Source: Alloprevotella sp.
Lineage (GTDB): Bacteria; Bacteroidota; Bacteroidia; Bacteroidales; Bacteroidaceae
Length of the DNA stretch: 48,479 bases
Assembly: GCA_017477205.1 (NCBI GenBank)
Contig: JAFUXE010000010.1
Span: forward strand, 1-48,479
Direction of reading: 5' to 3'
This document shows, piece after piece, positions 32,987 to 41,483 of this stretch. A program made the translations under genes and the position numbers. Each line of letters begins with the position of its first letter. The stretch's first letter is position 1. The notes below the pieces were generated by a model. The model was not told where the DNA came from, did no database searches, and worked only from the letters and a program-made list of their open reading frames with translations.

Positions 32987-34504
32987 TCAGCGGCTGGGCA
33001 ACGTGACCTTGAAGAGGCTGCTGTCAGTGTGGTCCTCGTAGATGAAGTCCACCATCTGCTTCACGATGTCGGGGTACTTGGAAGCAACGTTGTTGTCCTC
33101 GTGGAGGTCCGTGCTGAGGTCGTAGAGGTACTTCGTGCCGTTCTTGACGACGAGTTTCCAGTCGCCCATGCGCACGCCAAGCATGTTGGTCTCGTGGAAT
33201 TCCCAGTAGAGGTGGCTGTGCTGTTCCTGCGTGCCCTCACCGGTGAGCGTGGGATAGATGGAGATGCCGTCGAAGTAGTCCTTGTCGCCAAGGTCGGGAT
33301 TGCGGTATCGCTCCTCGTAGTTCTCAATGCCTGCGATGTCGCAGAAGGTGGGCATGAGGTCGTAGAAGGCGAAGGTCTGGTCGCTCTCCGTTCCGGGCTT
33401 GATCTTTGCAGGCCAGCGCACGATGAAGGGGATGCGTATGCCGCCTTCGTAGGTACTGCGCTTGAGCCCCTGGAGGAGTCCGTCACGGTTGAAGAACGAG
33501 GGGTCTGCGCCGCCTTCCTCGTGGGGGCCGTTGTCGGAGGTGAAGATGAGGACGGTGTTCTCGGCAAGGCCTTTCTCCTCGAGCTTGGCCATGATTTCAC
33601 CGACCTGAGCGTCCAGGCGCGTAATCATGCCTGCAAACTGCGCGTGGGCAATGTTCGTGGGGTTGTAGCGTGAGCCCTGGTCACCGCCGTAGCTCTTCTC
33701 GGTACAGAAATGTCCCTTGTAGGCCAGGAGGATGGAGTCCTCGGGCTGGCGGAGCTCTGCGTGGGGCAGCGTGTAGGTGAAGATGCCGAGGAAGGGCTGG
33801 TCGGCCGTCTGCTCGTCAAGCCATGCGAGGGCATGCTGGTGGATGAGGTCTGACGAGTACTGCTGGCGGTTGGCATAGTCGTCACCGTACATGCTATGCT
33901 GTATGTTCTGCTCAAGAATCTCGCGCGTCACGCCCGTGTCGCCGTTCTTGCGGCTGTACTTGTTGAGGAAGTTCGGGAAGTAGAGGTGCGCCTGGAACTG
34001 GCAGATGTAGCCGTAGAACTCATCGACGCCGCGCTTGTCAGGCGTGGAGGCCGAGCCTTCGTAGCCGCCTGCCCACTTGCCGAACATGCCGGTGGCATAG
34101 CCGTTGTCCTTGAATATCTCGGGGATGATGACGTGGTCGGTGGCGTAGGGCTCTTGTCCCACACGAGCGTAGTCGGTGTTGTTGCCATACTTCACGGTGC
34201 TGTTTCCGCTCCAGTACTCCTTGTTGCCGCGCACGTGGGTGTGGCCGGAGTGCTGCCCGGTCATGAACGTGGCGCGCGAGGGTGCTGAGACGGGGCTTCC
34301 TGCGTAGGCCTGCGTGAAGCGTACGCCCTGGGATGCGAGGCGGTCAATGTTGGGCGTGGCGATATACTGCTGGCCATAGCAGCCGAGGTCGCCGTAGCCC
34401 ATGTCGTCGCACATGATGTAGATGATGTTGGGGCGCCCTTGTGCCGAAGCGGCAAGTGCGGCGATGGTGCCGACGCCCAGCATGAGAGGTTTCTGGTATT
34501 TCAT
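32987..34504 (-). CDS. Sulfatase (Ser-type, family S1), exported
   Basis: A 505-residue sulfate ester hydrolase with an N-terminal signal (MKYQKPLMLGVGTIAALAASAQG). The metal site is NIIYIMCDDMGYGDLGCYG (D33, D34). The formylglycine signature is S73-A-P-S-R77 in SPVSAPSRATFMTGQ. Ser at the first position means maturation by an anaerobic radical-SAM enzyme (anSME), which is not in the window. TSDNGPHEEGG carries further metal-site residues, and LYDLSTDLHEDNNVASKYP is a typical C-terminal element. It is the third gene of a minus-strand cluster after a lipoprotein and a sorting-domain protein, suggesting action on a sulfated host or plant glycan. The substrate cannot be read from sequence. Confidence 0.94.
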   Translation of the reverse strand: MKYQKPLMLGVGTIAALAASAQGRPNIIYIMCDDMGYGDLGCYGQQYIATPNIDRLASQGVRFTQAYAGSPVSAPSRATFMTGQHSGHTHVRGNKEYWSGNSTVKYGNNTDYARVGQEPYATDHVIIPEIFKDNGYATGMFGKWAGGYEGSASTPDKRGVDEFYGYICQFQAHLYFPNFLNKYSRKNGDTGVTREILEQNIQHSMYGDDYANRQQYSSDLIHQHALAWLDEQTADQPFLGIFTYTLPHAELRQPEDSILLAYKGHFCTEKSYGGDQGSRYNPTNIAHAQFAGMITRLDAQVGEIMAKLEEKGLAENTVLIFTSDNGPHEEGGADPSFFNRDGLLQGLKRSTYEGGIRIPFIVRWPAKIKPGTESDQTFAFYDLMPTFCDIAGIENYEERYRNPDLGDKDYFDGISIYPTLTGEGTQEQHSHLYWEFHETNMLGVRMGDWKLVVKNGTKYLYDLSTDLHEDNNVASKYPDIVKQMVDFIYEDHTDSSLFKVTLPSR

Positions 34505-34528
34505 GATATGTATAATGTGTATGTGTTT

Positions 34529-35764
34529 TTATCGGATGAGGATTTTAGCTACGTACGTGCGGCGGCTCTTCTGCGCGCGCACCTTGGCGACGTAAACGCC
34601 TGCGGGAACGCTCTCCAGGGAGAGGCGGTCGGCACGGGTGGCAGCGAGGCGTGCGCCCTGGAGGTCGAAGACTTCCATCTGCGCGATGCCCTGCGGGCTG
34701 GAGGCCATGAGCATGCGGCCGCTGGCGGAGATGCGCACCTCGGCATCGGCTTCGGGCATGGCGACAGCGGTCTCCACCTTGTCAACGGTACGCACGACGC
34801 AGTCCAGCGTCTGTCCGCAGGCTTCGTCGTCGGCACCCGCAAGGCCGTTGTTCGTGAGGCGCAGGCGCATACGGCTCTCGCCAAGCACGGCATCCTCGGG
34901 CGTCGTCGTCGTGAAGGTCATCGTGCGCTGCACCTTGTCCGGATGGAGGCACACCTCAAACTCGCCATCGCGGTCATAGTCGAAGTAGAGCAGGACGTCA
35001 TCGCCCTCGGAGGGCACCTTCGAGAGTTTCACCGTCACCGTGAACTCCTGGCCCCGGCGCATCTCGCCGCGCGACTTCGTGTAGAGCACGTAGCCGTTGG
35101 AGGGCTTGGAGGCCGACGTCCCGCTGAAGGGGTACTTCAAGGCTACGTCGTCTGCATGGCCCGCCGCTGCAACGGACGTGACATAGACGTCGGAAGTCGT
35201 GGCGCAGGGGTTGTCATAGATCTGCGCGCTCTTCATGAACGACGTGTGGGGCAGCGACGTGCGAGACTCGAAGAGGTACTCCGTCTCGGCAAGCTTCCAC
35301 CAGGAGTTGTTGTTCGACGCACCGGCAGCCCAGACGATGACATTGCTGCTCGCACCGTCCTTGTTCAGGCCGTTGGGCGTGGCGGACGTGTTGCTGTAAT
35401 TCGCGCAGTCCGTGCTCGTGAAGCGCACGTAGCCGCCGCTGGCATCCACATAGTACTCCACGGGAGCCGCCTGCGTCGAAATCTGGTCCTTCTGCGCCCC
35501 GGCACAGCTCATGACGTAGCGCTTCGTCGTGGCGTTGCGCATGTAGTAGCAGTTGGCGTTTCCCGTAGGCACGAACTCCCAGAAGATGCGTTCCGTCGTG
35601 GCGTATGCCGTCACGCCCAGCGTGGCGTCGGCATTCTCCACCATGTAGAGCGAGGAGTTCGTCTTCATCGTGATGGTGTAGAACTTTCCCGCCTCGGGCT
35701 GCGTCTGTGCCCACGTGGGGAACGTGCAGACCGCGAGCAGGAACAGGGAGAAAATCTTTTTCAT
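34529..35764 (-). CDS. Secreted protein with GEVED-like and C-terminal sorting-like domains
   Basis: A 411-residue exported protein (signal MKKIFSLFLLAVCTFPTWAQ). The first part (GKFYTITMKTNSSLYMVENA...) looks like a ricin-type/beta-trefoil binding region. Around 250-280, DDVLLYFDYDRDGEFEV resembles a GEVED domain, a beta-sandwich found in adhesins. The last about 75 residues (AQMEVFDLQGARLAA, SLESVPAGVYVAKVRA, RRTYVAKILIR) fit the type IX secretion C-terminal sorting domain pattern. Many gut Prevotella carry such tails without it being clear that they use T9SS. It lies 24 bp upstream of the sulfatase gene. Function may be glycan binding for the sulfatase system. Confidence 0.8.
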   Translation of the reverse strand: MKKIFSLFLLAVCTFPTWAQTQPEAGKFYTITMKTNSSLYMVENADATLGVTAYATTERIFWEFVPTGNANCYYMRNATTKRYVMSCAGAQKDQISTQAAPVEYYVDASGGYVRFTSTDCANYSNTSATPNGLNKDGASSNVIVWAAGASNNNSWWKLAETEYLFESRTSLPHTSFMKSAQIYDNPCATTSDVYVTSVAAAGHADDVALKYPFSGTSASKPSNGYVLYTKSRGEMRRGQEFTVTVKLSKVPSEGDDVLLYFDYDRDGEFEVCLHPDKVQRTMTFTTTTPEDAVLGESRMRLRLTNNGLAGADDEACGQTLDCVVRTVDKVETAVAMPEADAEVRISASGRMLMASSPQGIAQMEVFDLQGARLAATRADRLSLESVPAGVYVAKVRAQKSRRTYVAKILIR

Positions 35765-35773
35765 GTCGGTTGT

Positions 35774-36307
35774 TTATTTGATTTTAAAGTACTTCTCAAC
35801 GGTCACGTTGTAGCGGAACAGGGCTCCCCCGTCAACGGAATAGGTCACGCGCCCGCCGTCCGGCAGTTCCTCCGTGCCGCCTGACTTCATCCCTTTCTGC
35901 CCGGAGGTCTTATAGACGGCCTTCATCGTCACGCGGTAGGTGCCGGGCGTAGCGAAGGTGACGGTGTCCGTGGGATTGGCAGGATTCAGATCGTAGATGT
36001 CACCGGCCATCGGGCGATGGCTTACGCCTTCTTCGGGCGAAGATGTCCACGTGTAGGTAGTGCCGAGGAGCAGGTGCCCCTTCTTGGACTGTACGGCGGT
36101 CAGTACGATAGGTTCGCCGCTGCGCAGCTCCGCACTTTCGTCGGAGAGCATTTGCGCCGTCATGTCGCTGAAGCGCGGCGGACGGGAATCGTAGTCCTCA
36201 TCGTCGCAGGCCACGAAGCCGACTGCCGCCAGCAAGAGCAGCGACGCAGCGATGCCCCGCATACGCAGCGGGAAATTCAAACAGGTGTGTTTCATATAAC
36301 TTTTCAT
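35774..36307 (-). CDS. Surface-type lipoprotein with a PKD-like beta domain
   Basis: A 177-residue lipoprotein. The signal has a basic lead (LRMRGIAASLLLL) and lipobox GFVAC, followed by DDEDYDS, the acidic tract typical of surface-exposed lipoproteins in this group. The mature part is one beta-sandwich-like domain of PKD-like character: GEPIVLTAVQSKKGHLLLG, TYTWTSSPEEG and DTVTFATPGTYRVTMKAVYK. Starts at 36295 or 36262 are also possible and give a shorter leader. It is the first gene of a three-gene cluster with the sorting-domain protein (9 bp away) and the sulfatase. No enzyme motif is seen. Confidence 0.75.
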   Translation of the reverse strand: MKSYMKHTCLNFPLRMRGIAASLLLLAAVGFVACDDEDYDSRPPRFSDMTAQMLSDESAELRSGEPIVLTAVQSKKGHLLLGTTYTWTSSPEEGVSHRPMAGDIYDLNPANPTDTVTFATPGTYRVTMKAVYKTSGQKGMKSGGTEELPDGGRVTYSVDGGALFRYNVTVEKYFKIK

Positions 36308-36350
36308 CTTTAATTTCTCATATTTAATTTTTAATTATCCCATTTTTAAT

Positions 36351-36962
36351 TTAACTCAACTCCCCCATGCCCTGCCGCAGAATCTCAGGCTCGTCGCCCG
36401 TGCAGTCCACGATGGTGGAATGGTCGTTCAGCCCCTCGCCGCCGCTGATGACGAGATCCACGCGGTCGCCAAAGGCCTCCTCCACAAGCTCGGGAGAGGT
36501 GCGGTACTCCGCATCAAGGCCGTCGGCAGGCAGGGAAAGCGTGAGCAGCGGTGCCTGCAAGCGCTCCAGAAGTTCGCGCAGCGGCGGCACGTCGGGCATG
36601 CGGATGCCCACCTCGCGCTGCGGACGCGCGTGGAACACTTTCGGGAGCGAGCCCTTCCCGGGCAGCAGGAACGTGAAGGCTCCGGGCAGGTTGCGCTTCA
36701 TCATCTTGAACACAGGCGTGGAGATGTGCGCAAACTCACTGATGGCGGAGAGGTCGTAGCAGACGATGCTCAGCGGATGCTCACGGGGCGTGATGCCGCG
36801 AATCTGGCACACGCGCTCTACGGCACGCTCCTTCAAGGCGTGGCAGGCAAGGGCGTAGGTGGTGTCCGTAGGCACGATGATGACGCCGCCGTCCTCCAGG
36901 AGGCGGGCGATGCGCTCAATCTGCTTCGGGCTGTTGTTTGAGTTGTATAGTTTTACCAGCAT
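36351..36962 (-). CDS. Sua5/YciO/YrdC-family protein (threonylcarbamoyl-AMP synthase type)
   Basis: A 203-residue protein of the family that makes threonylcarbamoyl-AMP for the t6A37 tRNA modification. Seen: VIIVPTDTTYALACHA near the N-terminus, the KxR-type region VCQIRGITPREHPLSIVC, PGAFTFLLPG, REVGIRMPD and STIVDCTGDEPEILRQG. It lacks the C-terminal Sua5 domain. The pattern is closest to the YciO branch, so t6A synthesis is likely but not certain. It is the last gene of a minus-strand run after maf, 27 bp away. Confidence 0.9.
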   Translation of the reverse strand: MLVKLYNSNNSPKQIERIARLLEDGGVIIVPTDTTYALACHALKERAVERVCQIRGITPREHPLSIVCYDLSAISEFAHISTPVFKMMKRNLPGAFTFLLPGKGSLPKVFHARPQREVGIRMPDVPPLRELLERLQAPLLTLSLPADGLDAEYRTSPELVEEAFGDRVDLVISGGEGLNDHSTIVDCTGDEPEILRQGMGELS

Positions 36963-36989
36963 ATCCTTTTGCTTGTTACTGTTCTGGTC

Positions 36990-37571
36990 TCAAAACTTTT
37001 TCAGGGCGTTGTAGAGGCGTTGCAGCGGCAGACCCACCACGTTGAAGTAGCTGCCCTCGATGCTTTCCACCGCCACGCTGCCTATCCAGTCCTGGATGCC
37101 GTAGGCTCCGGCCTTGTCCATGGGCAGGAAGTTGTCCACGTAGTAGGCAATCTCCTCCTCCGTGAGTTCGGCAAACGTCACGCGCGTGGCGGCCGTGAAG
37201 CTCACGCTTTTCTCCCTTGACATCAGCGTCACGCCCGTATAGACGTCGTGCTGACGGCCGGAGAGCAAGGCGAGCATTTCCTTGGCCTCCTCTACGGAAT
37301 GGGGCTTGCCCAGCACGCGGCGTCCGATGCTGACGATGGTGTCGGCACAGATGATGAGGTCGTCCGCCTCCATCGAAGGGCGGTAGCCCTCGGCCTTCTT
37401 GCGCGAGATGTGCTCAGCGATTTCGGCCGTCGGCAGCTCCGGGGGATAGGACTCGTCAATGCCCATCAGGGTACGCACCTTGAAGGTGAGGCCGAGGCGC
37501 GAGAGGAGTTCCTTGCGGCGAGGCGAGGCGCTCGCCAGCACGAGCTTGTATTTATCTAAATTCTCCAGCAT
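36990..37571 (-). CDS. maf: Maf-family nucleotide pyrophosphatase
   Basis: A 193-residue house-cleaning enzyme that hydrolyses non-canonical or modified dTTP/UTP. It shows the N-terminal LASASPRRKELLSRLGL signature near 12-28, IDESYPPELPTAEIAEHISRKKA, the catalytic Asp in ICADTIV (near 73-79), GKPHSVEEAKEMLALLSGR and YVDNFLPMDKAGAYGIQ. Length fits YhdE-type Maf. It lies between the KdsC-like gene (54 bp) and the Sua5-type gene (27 bp). Confidence 0.95.
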   Translation of the reverse strand: MLENLDKYKLVLASASPRRKELLSRLGLTFKVRTLMGIDESYPPELPTAEIAEHISRKKAEGYRPSMEADDLIICADTIVSIGRRVLGKPHSVEEAKEMLALLSGRQHDVYTGVTLMSREKSVSFTAATRVTFAELTEEEIAYYVDNFLPMDKAGAYGIQDWIGSVAVESIEGSYFNVVGLPLQRLYNALKKF

Positions 37572-37625
37572 GTATCTTTCATGGTTTTATGTATGTGGCA
37601 CGTTTCGGAAAGGGCGTGTTCCGGC

Positions 37626-38144
37626 TCACCAGCCAAAGGCCGTCACGTCGGACATCCACTGCCCCTGCGCACGGAGCACCTGCTCAATGACGTCGCGCAC
37701 GCACCCCATGCCGCCGCACTTGGGGCTCACGTAGCGGCTGATGGCACGTATCTCAGGGTCGGCATCGGCAGGACAGACGGGCAGCCCAACGCGGCTCATC
37801 ACCTCGTAGTCGGGAATGTCATCACCCATGTAGAGCACCTCCTCGGGCTTCAGCTGCTGGGCGATGAGCCAGTCCTCGTAGGCTTCCGTCTTCATGCTGA
37901 CGCCCTGGAATACGTCCGTGATGCCAAGGCCCATGTAGCGTTCGCGCACGGCGGCGCTGCGTCCGCCCGTGATGATGGCAATTTTCAGGCCGCGCTTGAC
38001 GGCAAGCTGCAAGGCATAGCCGTCCTTGATGTTGGCCGTGCGGCAGGGCTGGCCGTCGGGACTGAGGCTTACGTTGTTCTGACTGAGCACGCCATCTACG
38101 TCGAAGACGAGGGCTTTTATCTTTGTAAGGTCGTAGTTTATCAT
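37626..38144 (-). CDS. KdsC-like HAD phosphatase
   Basis: A 172-residue HAD hydrolase without a cap domain, typical of 3-deoxy-D-manno-octulosonate 8-phosphate phosphatase, which works in lipopolysaccharide inner-core synthesis as a tetramer. Motif I is VFDVDGVLS (Asp 15 and 17), motif II IITGGRS, with GITDVFQGVSMK and motif III YMGDDIPDYEVM. It begins 4 bp inside the end of the DUF2520 gene, so translation is coupled. Substrate assignment rests on family length and the absence of a cap. Confidence 0.9.
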   Translation of the reverse strand: MINYDLTKIKALVFDVDGVLSQNNVSLSPDGQPCRTANIKDGYALQLAVKRGLKIAIITGGRSAAVRERYMGLGITDVFQGVSMKTEAYEDWLIAQQLKPEEVLYMGDDIPDYEVMSRVGLPVCPADADPEIRAISRYVSPKCGGMGCVRDVIEQVLRAQGQWMSDVTAFGW

Positions 38145-38926
38145 GGTGTCGGATGGTTTTTCTGTTCGTTCAGCTGGCGGATGCTTTCGCTGAGCTCACG
38201 GTAGAGACGCTGCGTCTGGGGACGCTGGAGCATGCCTTCGTGCTTCCGCATGACCTTGACGTCGCCGCGCACGGCAGGTCCCGTCTGGGCTTCGAGCGGG
38301 GACAGCTGTTCCAGCTTGCCGACAGTCTCACGGATGAGAGGCATCAGGAGGCGGAAGTCAAGGCCTGCCGCCTGCATCTCCTCGTCGGCAAGCGCCATGC
38401 AGTGGTTGGCGAAATTCCAGGAGAAGACGGCTGCCATGTGGAGACGCAGGCGATGCTCTGAAGAAAGCTCCCGGACATGCTCCCCAAGGCTGAGGGCAAG
38501 CTTGCGGACATCGCAAAGAACGCTTTCGTCCGATGCTTCCACAAACATCGGTATATCACTGAAGTCCAACGTCCTTTTGCGACTGAACGTCTGCATCGGA
38601 TAGAGCACGCCATAGCGCTTGGCATAGCCGCGAAAGACGTCCATCTCCATCGAGCCTGCCGTATGGAGGAAGAGCGACTCGGGACGGAGCGGACAGAGTT
38701 CGGCCACGATGCCCGGAAGCGCGTCGTCCGTGACACTGATGATGTAGGCGTCCGACACGGGCAGCTCGCAGGGACGCGTGCAGGCGGCAGCCCCTACCCT
38801 TTCTGCCAAGGCAGCGGCGGAAGCCTGCGTACGACTGCATACGGCAAGAACCCTGTGCCCTGCGGCCTTCAAGGCTGGAGCGAGGCTTGTGGCAAGGTTG
38901 CCGGCACCGATGACGGAGATGTTCAT
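38141..38926 (-). CDS. DUF2520 / Rossmann-fold oxidoreductase-like protein
   Basis: A 261-residue protein with an N-terminal NAD(P)-binding Rossmann domain (MNISVIGAGNLATSLAPALK) and a C-terminal helical DUF2520 domain (LHMAAVFSWNFANHCMALADEEMQ). It resembles the F420-dependent NADP reductase / ProC superfamily, but no substrate is known. The product is cytoplasmic. Its end overlaps the KdsC-like gene by 4 bp. I recall this pairing, followed by maf, from other Bacteroidales. Confidence 0.9.
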   Translation of the reverse strand: MNISVIGAGNLATSLAPALKAAGHRVLAVCSRTQASAAALAERVGAAACTRPCELPVSDAYIISVTDDALPGIVAELCPLRPESLFLHTAGSMEMDVFRGYAKRYGVLYPMQTFSRKRTLDFSDIPMFVEASDESVLCDVRKLALSLGEHVRELSSEHRLRLHMAAVFSWNFANHCMALADEEMQAAGLDFRLLMPLIRETVGKLEQLSPLEAQTGPAVRGDVKVMRKHEGMLQRPQTQRLYRELSESIRQLNEQKNHPTP

Positions 38927-38964
38927 AGCGTCCTAAGTTTTTGTATATACCCGAAAAGTCCTCC

Positions 38965-41259
38965 CTATGCACGCATCTCCCACATGTCGCCGCTGCTCTT
39001 TCCGGTCTGGAAGCGGTTGACGCCGCGCAGGAGGTGACGCGTGTTGGAGATAAGCTCCTGGGTTTCCTGCAACATGTTCAGGTAGAGGATGGCAGAGCGT
39101 ATCTGGTCGGTTTCGGGCTGTATCTGTGTTTCACGCGTATGGCGCGTGGTGGATATTTCCTTTTTCAGGGCATTGCCGTTGACAAGGTGCTCCGTAACGT
39201 CCGAGAAGTCACCCGAGGCGATGATGTCAATGGCATGCTGCATGTAGAGCTCCACCTTGTTGCAGAGGGGACGGAACTCGTCCACGATGACCTGCGGCAG
39301 GGGGTTGAAGTTGTTGTCCACGTGCTCCAGGGCGGGTTCGTCCATACGCTTCAGGCCGTAGTTGATCTGCGAAATGCTGTTGGCACAGAGGTAGAACCAC
39401 GTGCTCTTCTCCACGGCCTTCACGGGGTCGATGCGGCGCATGCCCACGATGTCCTTGCGGCGATAGCGCTTCCAGTATTCCTTCGTCTCCTCGATTTCTC
39501 GGGACGCCTGCCGCAGCTGGCGCACGTTTTCGCTCATGACGCCGCCCGTGATGTAGCGGAACTGGGCAAGCGATGCGTTCATGACGTGAACGTGCGTAGC
39601 ACGCACATGCTCCAGCAGCAGCTGCCAGGTCTCCTCCTTGTCCTTGCTGCGTACAAGGCGGCGGAACAGGAGGTCCACGCTCTCCTCACTCTGCTTCTGC
39701 TTGAACTTCACGTTGTTCCTGTAGAGAGAAAGGACGACGAGGCAGATGACGATGACCATGCCCACGACGCCTGCCCAGTGGTTCAGGCAACCGATGAGGA
39801 AGCTGAGCAGGAAGGCGGCACCGGCCGTGATGAACCATCCGCCTACAACCGTCATGACGCCCGTGATGCGATAGACGGCCGTCTCACGTCCCCAGGCACG
39901 GTCGGCAAGGCTGGAGCCCATGCCCACCATGAAGGCTACGTAGGTCGTGGAAAGCGGCAGCTGCATCGACGTGCCGACGACGATGAGCAAACCTGCCAGC
40001 ACGAGGTTCACGCTGGCTCTCAAGAGGTCGAAGGACGCACCTTCGGGCATGACGGCTTCCTCGGAGTTGAAGCGCGTGTCTATCCAGGTCTTCACGCGCG
40101 CGGGTATGTATGAAGATATTGTGCTGTTCAGGTTCAGTACGGTGCGCACCAGCGTGCGGGCTATCTTCGAGGACGAGAACACCTCCTCGCCTTCCGACTG
40201 CGAGGCAAGGTTGTTGCTGTTCTCCACCACCTTGCGTGCCTTCTTGGAAAGGCTCAGGGCGATGACCATGACGACACCGCTGCCGACGAGGAAGAAGGGC
40301 TTCATCGTGTTGAACAGCGCATCGGTGCTTTCTCCGGCCAGGACGTCCATCGTGTAGGCATTTGTCGCCACGTCGGTGCCGTGCTTCGTGTAGTCAATGA
40401 AGGACTCAAGGCCTGAGAGGGGCACACCGATGAAGTTCACGAGGTCGTTGCCCGCAAAGGCCATGGCCAGCGAGAAGGTTCCGAAAAGCACTATCACCTT
40501 GAAAACGTTCACGCGCAGCAGGTCGAGCAGCGTCATCAAGGCCGTGAACGCCAGCAGGAATGTCAGCAGGATAACGCCGTAGTGGCTGTCTATCCATTCG
40601 GGCGTGAAGCCCAAGGCGTCCATGAAGGGAAGCCCGCGCAGGCCGCTGATGAGCAGGAAGAACATGATGCACGTAACGCTCAACCCACCGAACAGGGGGC
40701 GGAACCAGCGTCCGCGACGCTTGAAGTCAAAGGTGAAAATCAGTCGCGTGAGCCACATGACGATGCTGCCGAATACGAAGGCTATGGCCACACTCAGGAA
40801 GATGCCCATGCCTATCTGCATCGCCTTGTTCGTGTTTATCATCTCGGCATAGTCCGAGCCGTCGCGCAGGATGTGGAACATCGCCAGGGCCGACGAGCCC
40901 CCCAATAAACCAAACACCATCGAGACAGTCGTGGAGGTGGGCAGTCCGATGGTGTTGAAGAAGTCCATGAGGATGATGTCCGTGGCCGTAACCGCCAGGC
41001 AGATGCAGATGACATCCTCAAAACTGAAATGCTGCGGCTGCATGATGCCGTGACGCGCCACGTCCATCATGCCGTCGCTCGTGGCTGCACCGACGAATAC
41101 GCCCAGGGCGGCGACGGTCAGCAGAACTTTAAACTTGGCGGCTTTCGAGCCCATGCCGGGACTCATGAAGGGAACGGCAGAGCCTGCCACGCCTACACTG
41201 AGGTCGCAGACTGCCAGTGCAAAAAGGAATACGATGATTCCGAAGTACAATAGATTCAT
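38965..41259 (-). CDS. PiT-type inorganic phosphate transporter with PhoU-like C-terminal domain
   Basis: A 764-residue membrane protein. The N-terminal about 550 residues have around ten hydrophobic segments and the duplicated PiT core: LAVCDLSVGVAGSAVPFM, then GLPTSTTVSMVFGLLGGS in the first half and LPLSTTYVAFMVGMGSSLADRAWG in the second. The remaining about 220 residues (from VKFKQKQSEESVDLLFRR) are soluble, helical and charged, with a pattern like PhoU/DUF47 helical bundles (RQLRQASREIEETKEYWKRY, LNMLQETQELISNTRHLLRG). PiT proteins take up phosphate with H+ or Na+; the tail may gate or sense. It heads a minus-strand run with its own promoter at 41310-41341. Confidence 0.9.
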   Translation of the reverse strand: MNLLYFGIIVFLFALAVCDLSVGVAGSAVPFMSPGMGSKAAKFKVLLTVAALGVFVGAATSDGMMDVARHGIMQPQHFSFEDVICICLAVTATDIILMDFFNTIGLPTSTTVSMVFGLLGGSSALAMFHILRDGSDYAEMINTNKAMQIGMGIFLSVAIAFVFGSIVMWLTRLIFTFDFKRRGRWFRPLFGGLSVTCIMFFLLISGLRGLPFMDALGFTPEWIDSHYGVILLTFLLAFTALMTLLDLLRVNVFKVIVLFGTFSLAMAFAGNDLVNFIGVPLSGLESFIDYTKHGTDVATNAYTMDVLAGESTDALFNTMKPFFLVGSGVVMVIALSLSKKARKVVENSNNLASQSEGEEVFSSSKIARTLVRTVLNLNSTISSYIPARVKTWIDTRFNSEEAVMPEGASFDLLRASVNLVLAGLLIVVGTSMQLPLSTTYVAFMVGMGSSLADRAWGRETAVYRITGVMTVVGGWFITAGAAFLLSFLIGCLNHWAGVVGMVIVICLVVLSLYRNNVKFKQKQSEESVDLLFRRLVRSKDKEETWQLLLEHVRATHVHVMNASLAQFRYITGGVMSENVRQLRQASREIEETKEYWKRYRRKDIVGMRRIDPVKAVEKSTWFYLCANSISQINYGLKRMDEPALEHVDNNFNPLPQVIVDEFRPLCNKVELYMQHAIDIIASGDFSDVTEHLVNGNALKKEISTTRHTRETQIQPETDQIRSAILYLNMLQETQELISNTRHLLRGVNRFQTGKSSGDMWEMRA

Positions 41260-41309
41260 GCTTCTTTATCCGTGGGATTTCCCACAGACGGATTGGTTTT
41301 CTTGCGGGG

Positions 41310-41341
41310 CGAAGTTAACAAAGTCCGATAATAACCCCAAA
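41310..41341 (-). promoter_or_regulatory. Candidate promoter of the PiT transporter gene
   Basis: On the minus strand, TTTG (41338-41341), a 20-bp spacer and TAACTTCG (41310-41317; one mismatch from TAnnTTTG). The start codon follows after about 50 bp. Confidence 0.5.
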
Positions 41342-41410
41342 GGCACGCCAACTTTTTTTGCACCGCAGACGTCACATTTCTTCCCCTGCGCAGAGAATTT
41401 GCGGCACACG

Positions 41411-41444
41411 AACAAGGGACACCTCGCCTGGAGATGTCCCTGTT
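41411..41444 (-). terminator. Terminator hairpin after the Gly-rich protein gene
   Basis: AACAAGGGACACCTC and GAGATGTCCCTGTT form a stem of about 14 bp with a G-U/bulge position and a short loop. It lies 40 bp after the stop of the 41484 gene and upstream of the PiT promoter. Confidence 0.6.
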
Positions 41445-41483
41445 ATATAGGTTTATGTGCAGTTTGCTGCGTTCTGCCGGCCT

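Noticed and set aside
36308..36350. AT-rich gap with three TTTAATTT words
   Set aside because: Too short and simple to call a repeat element; probably a leader or low-complexity spacer.
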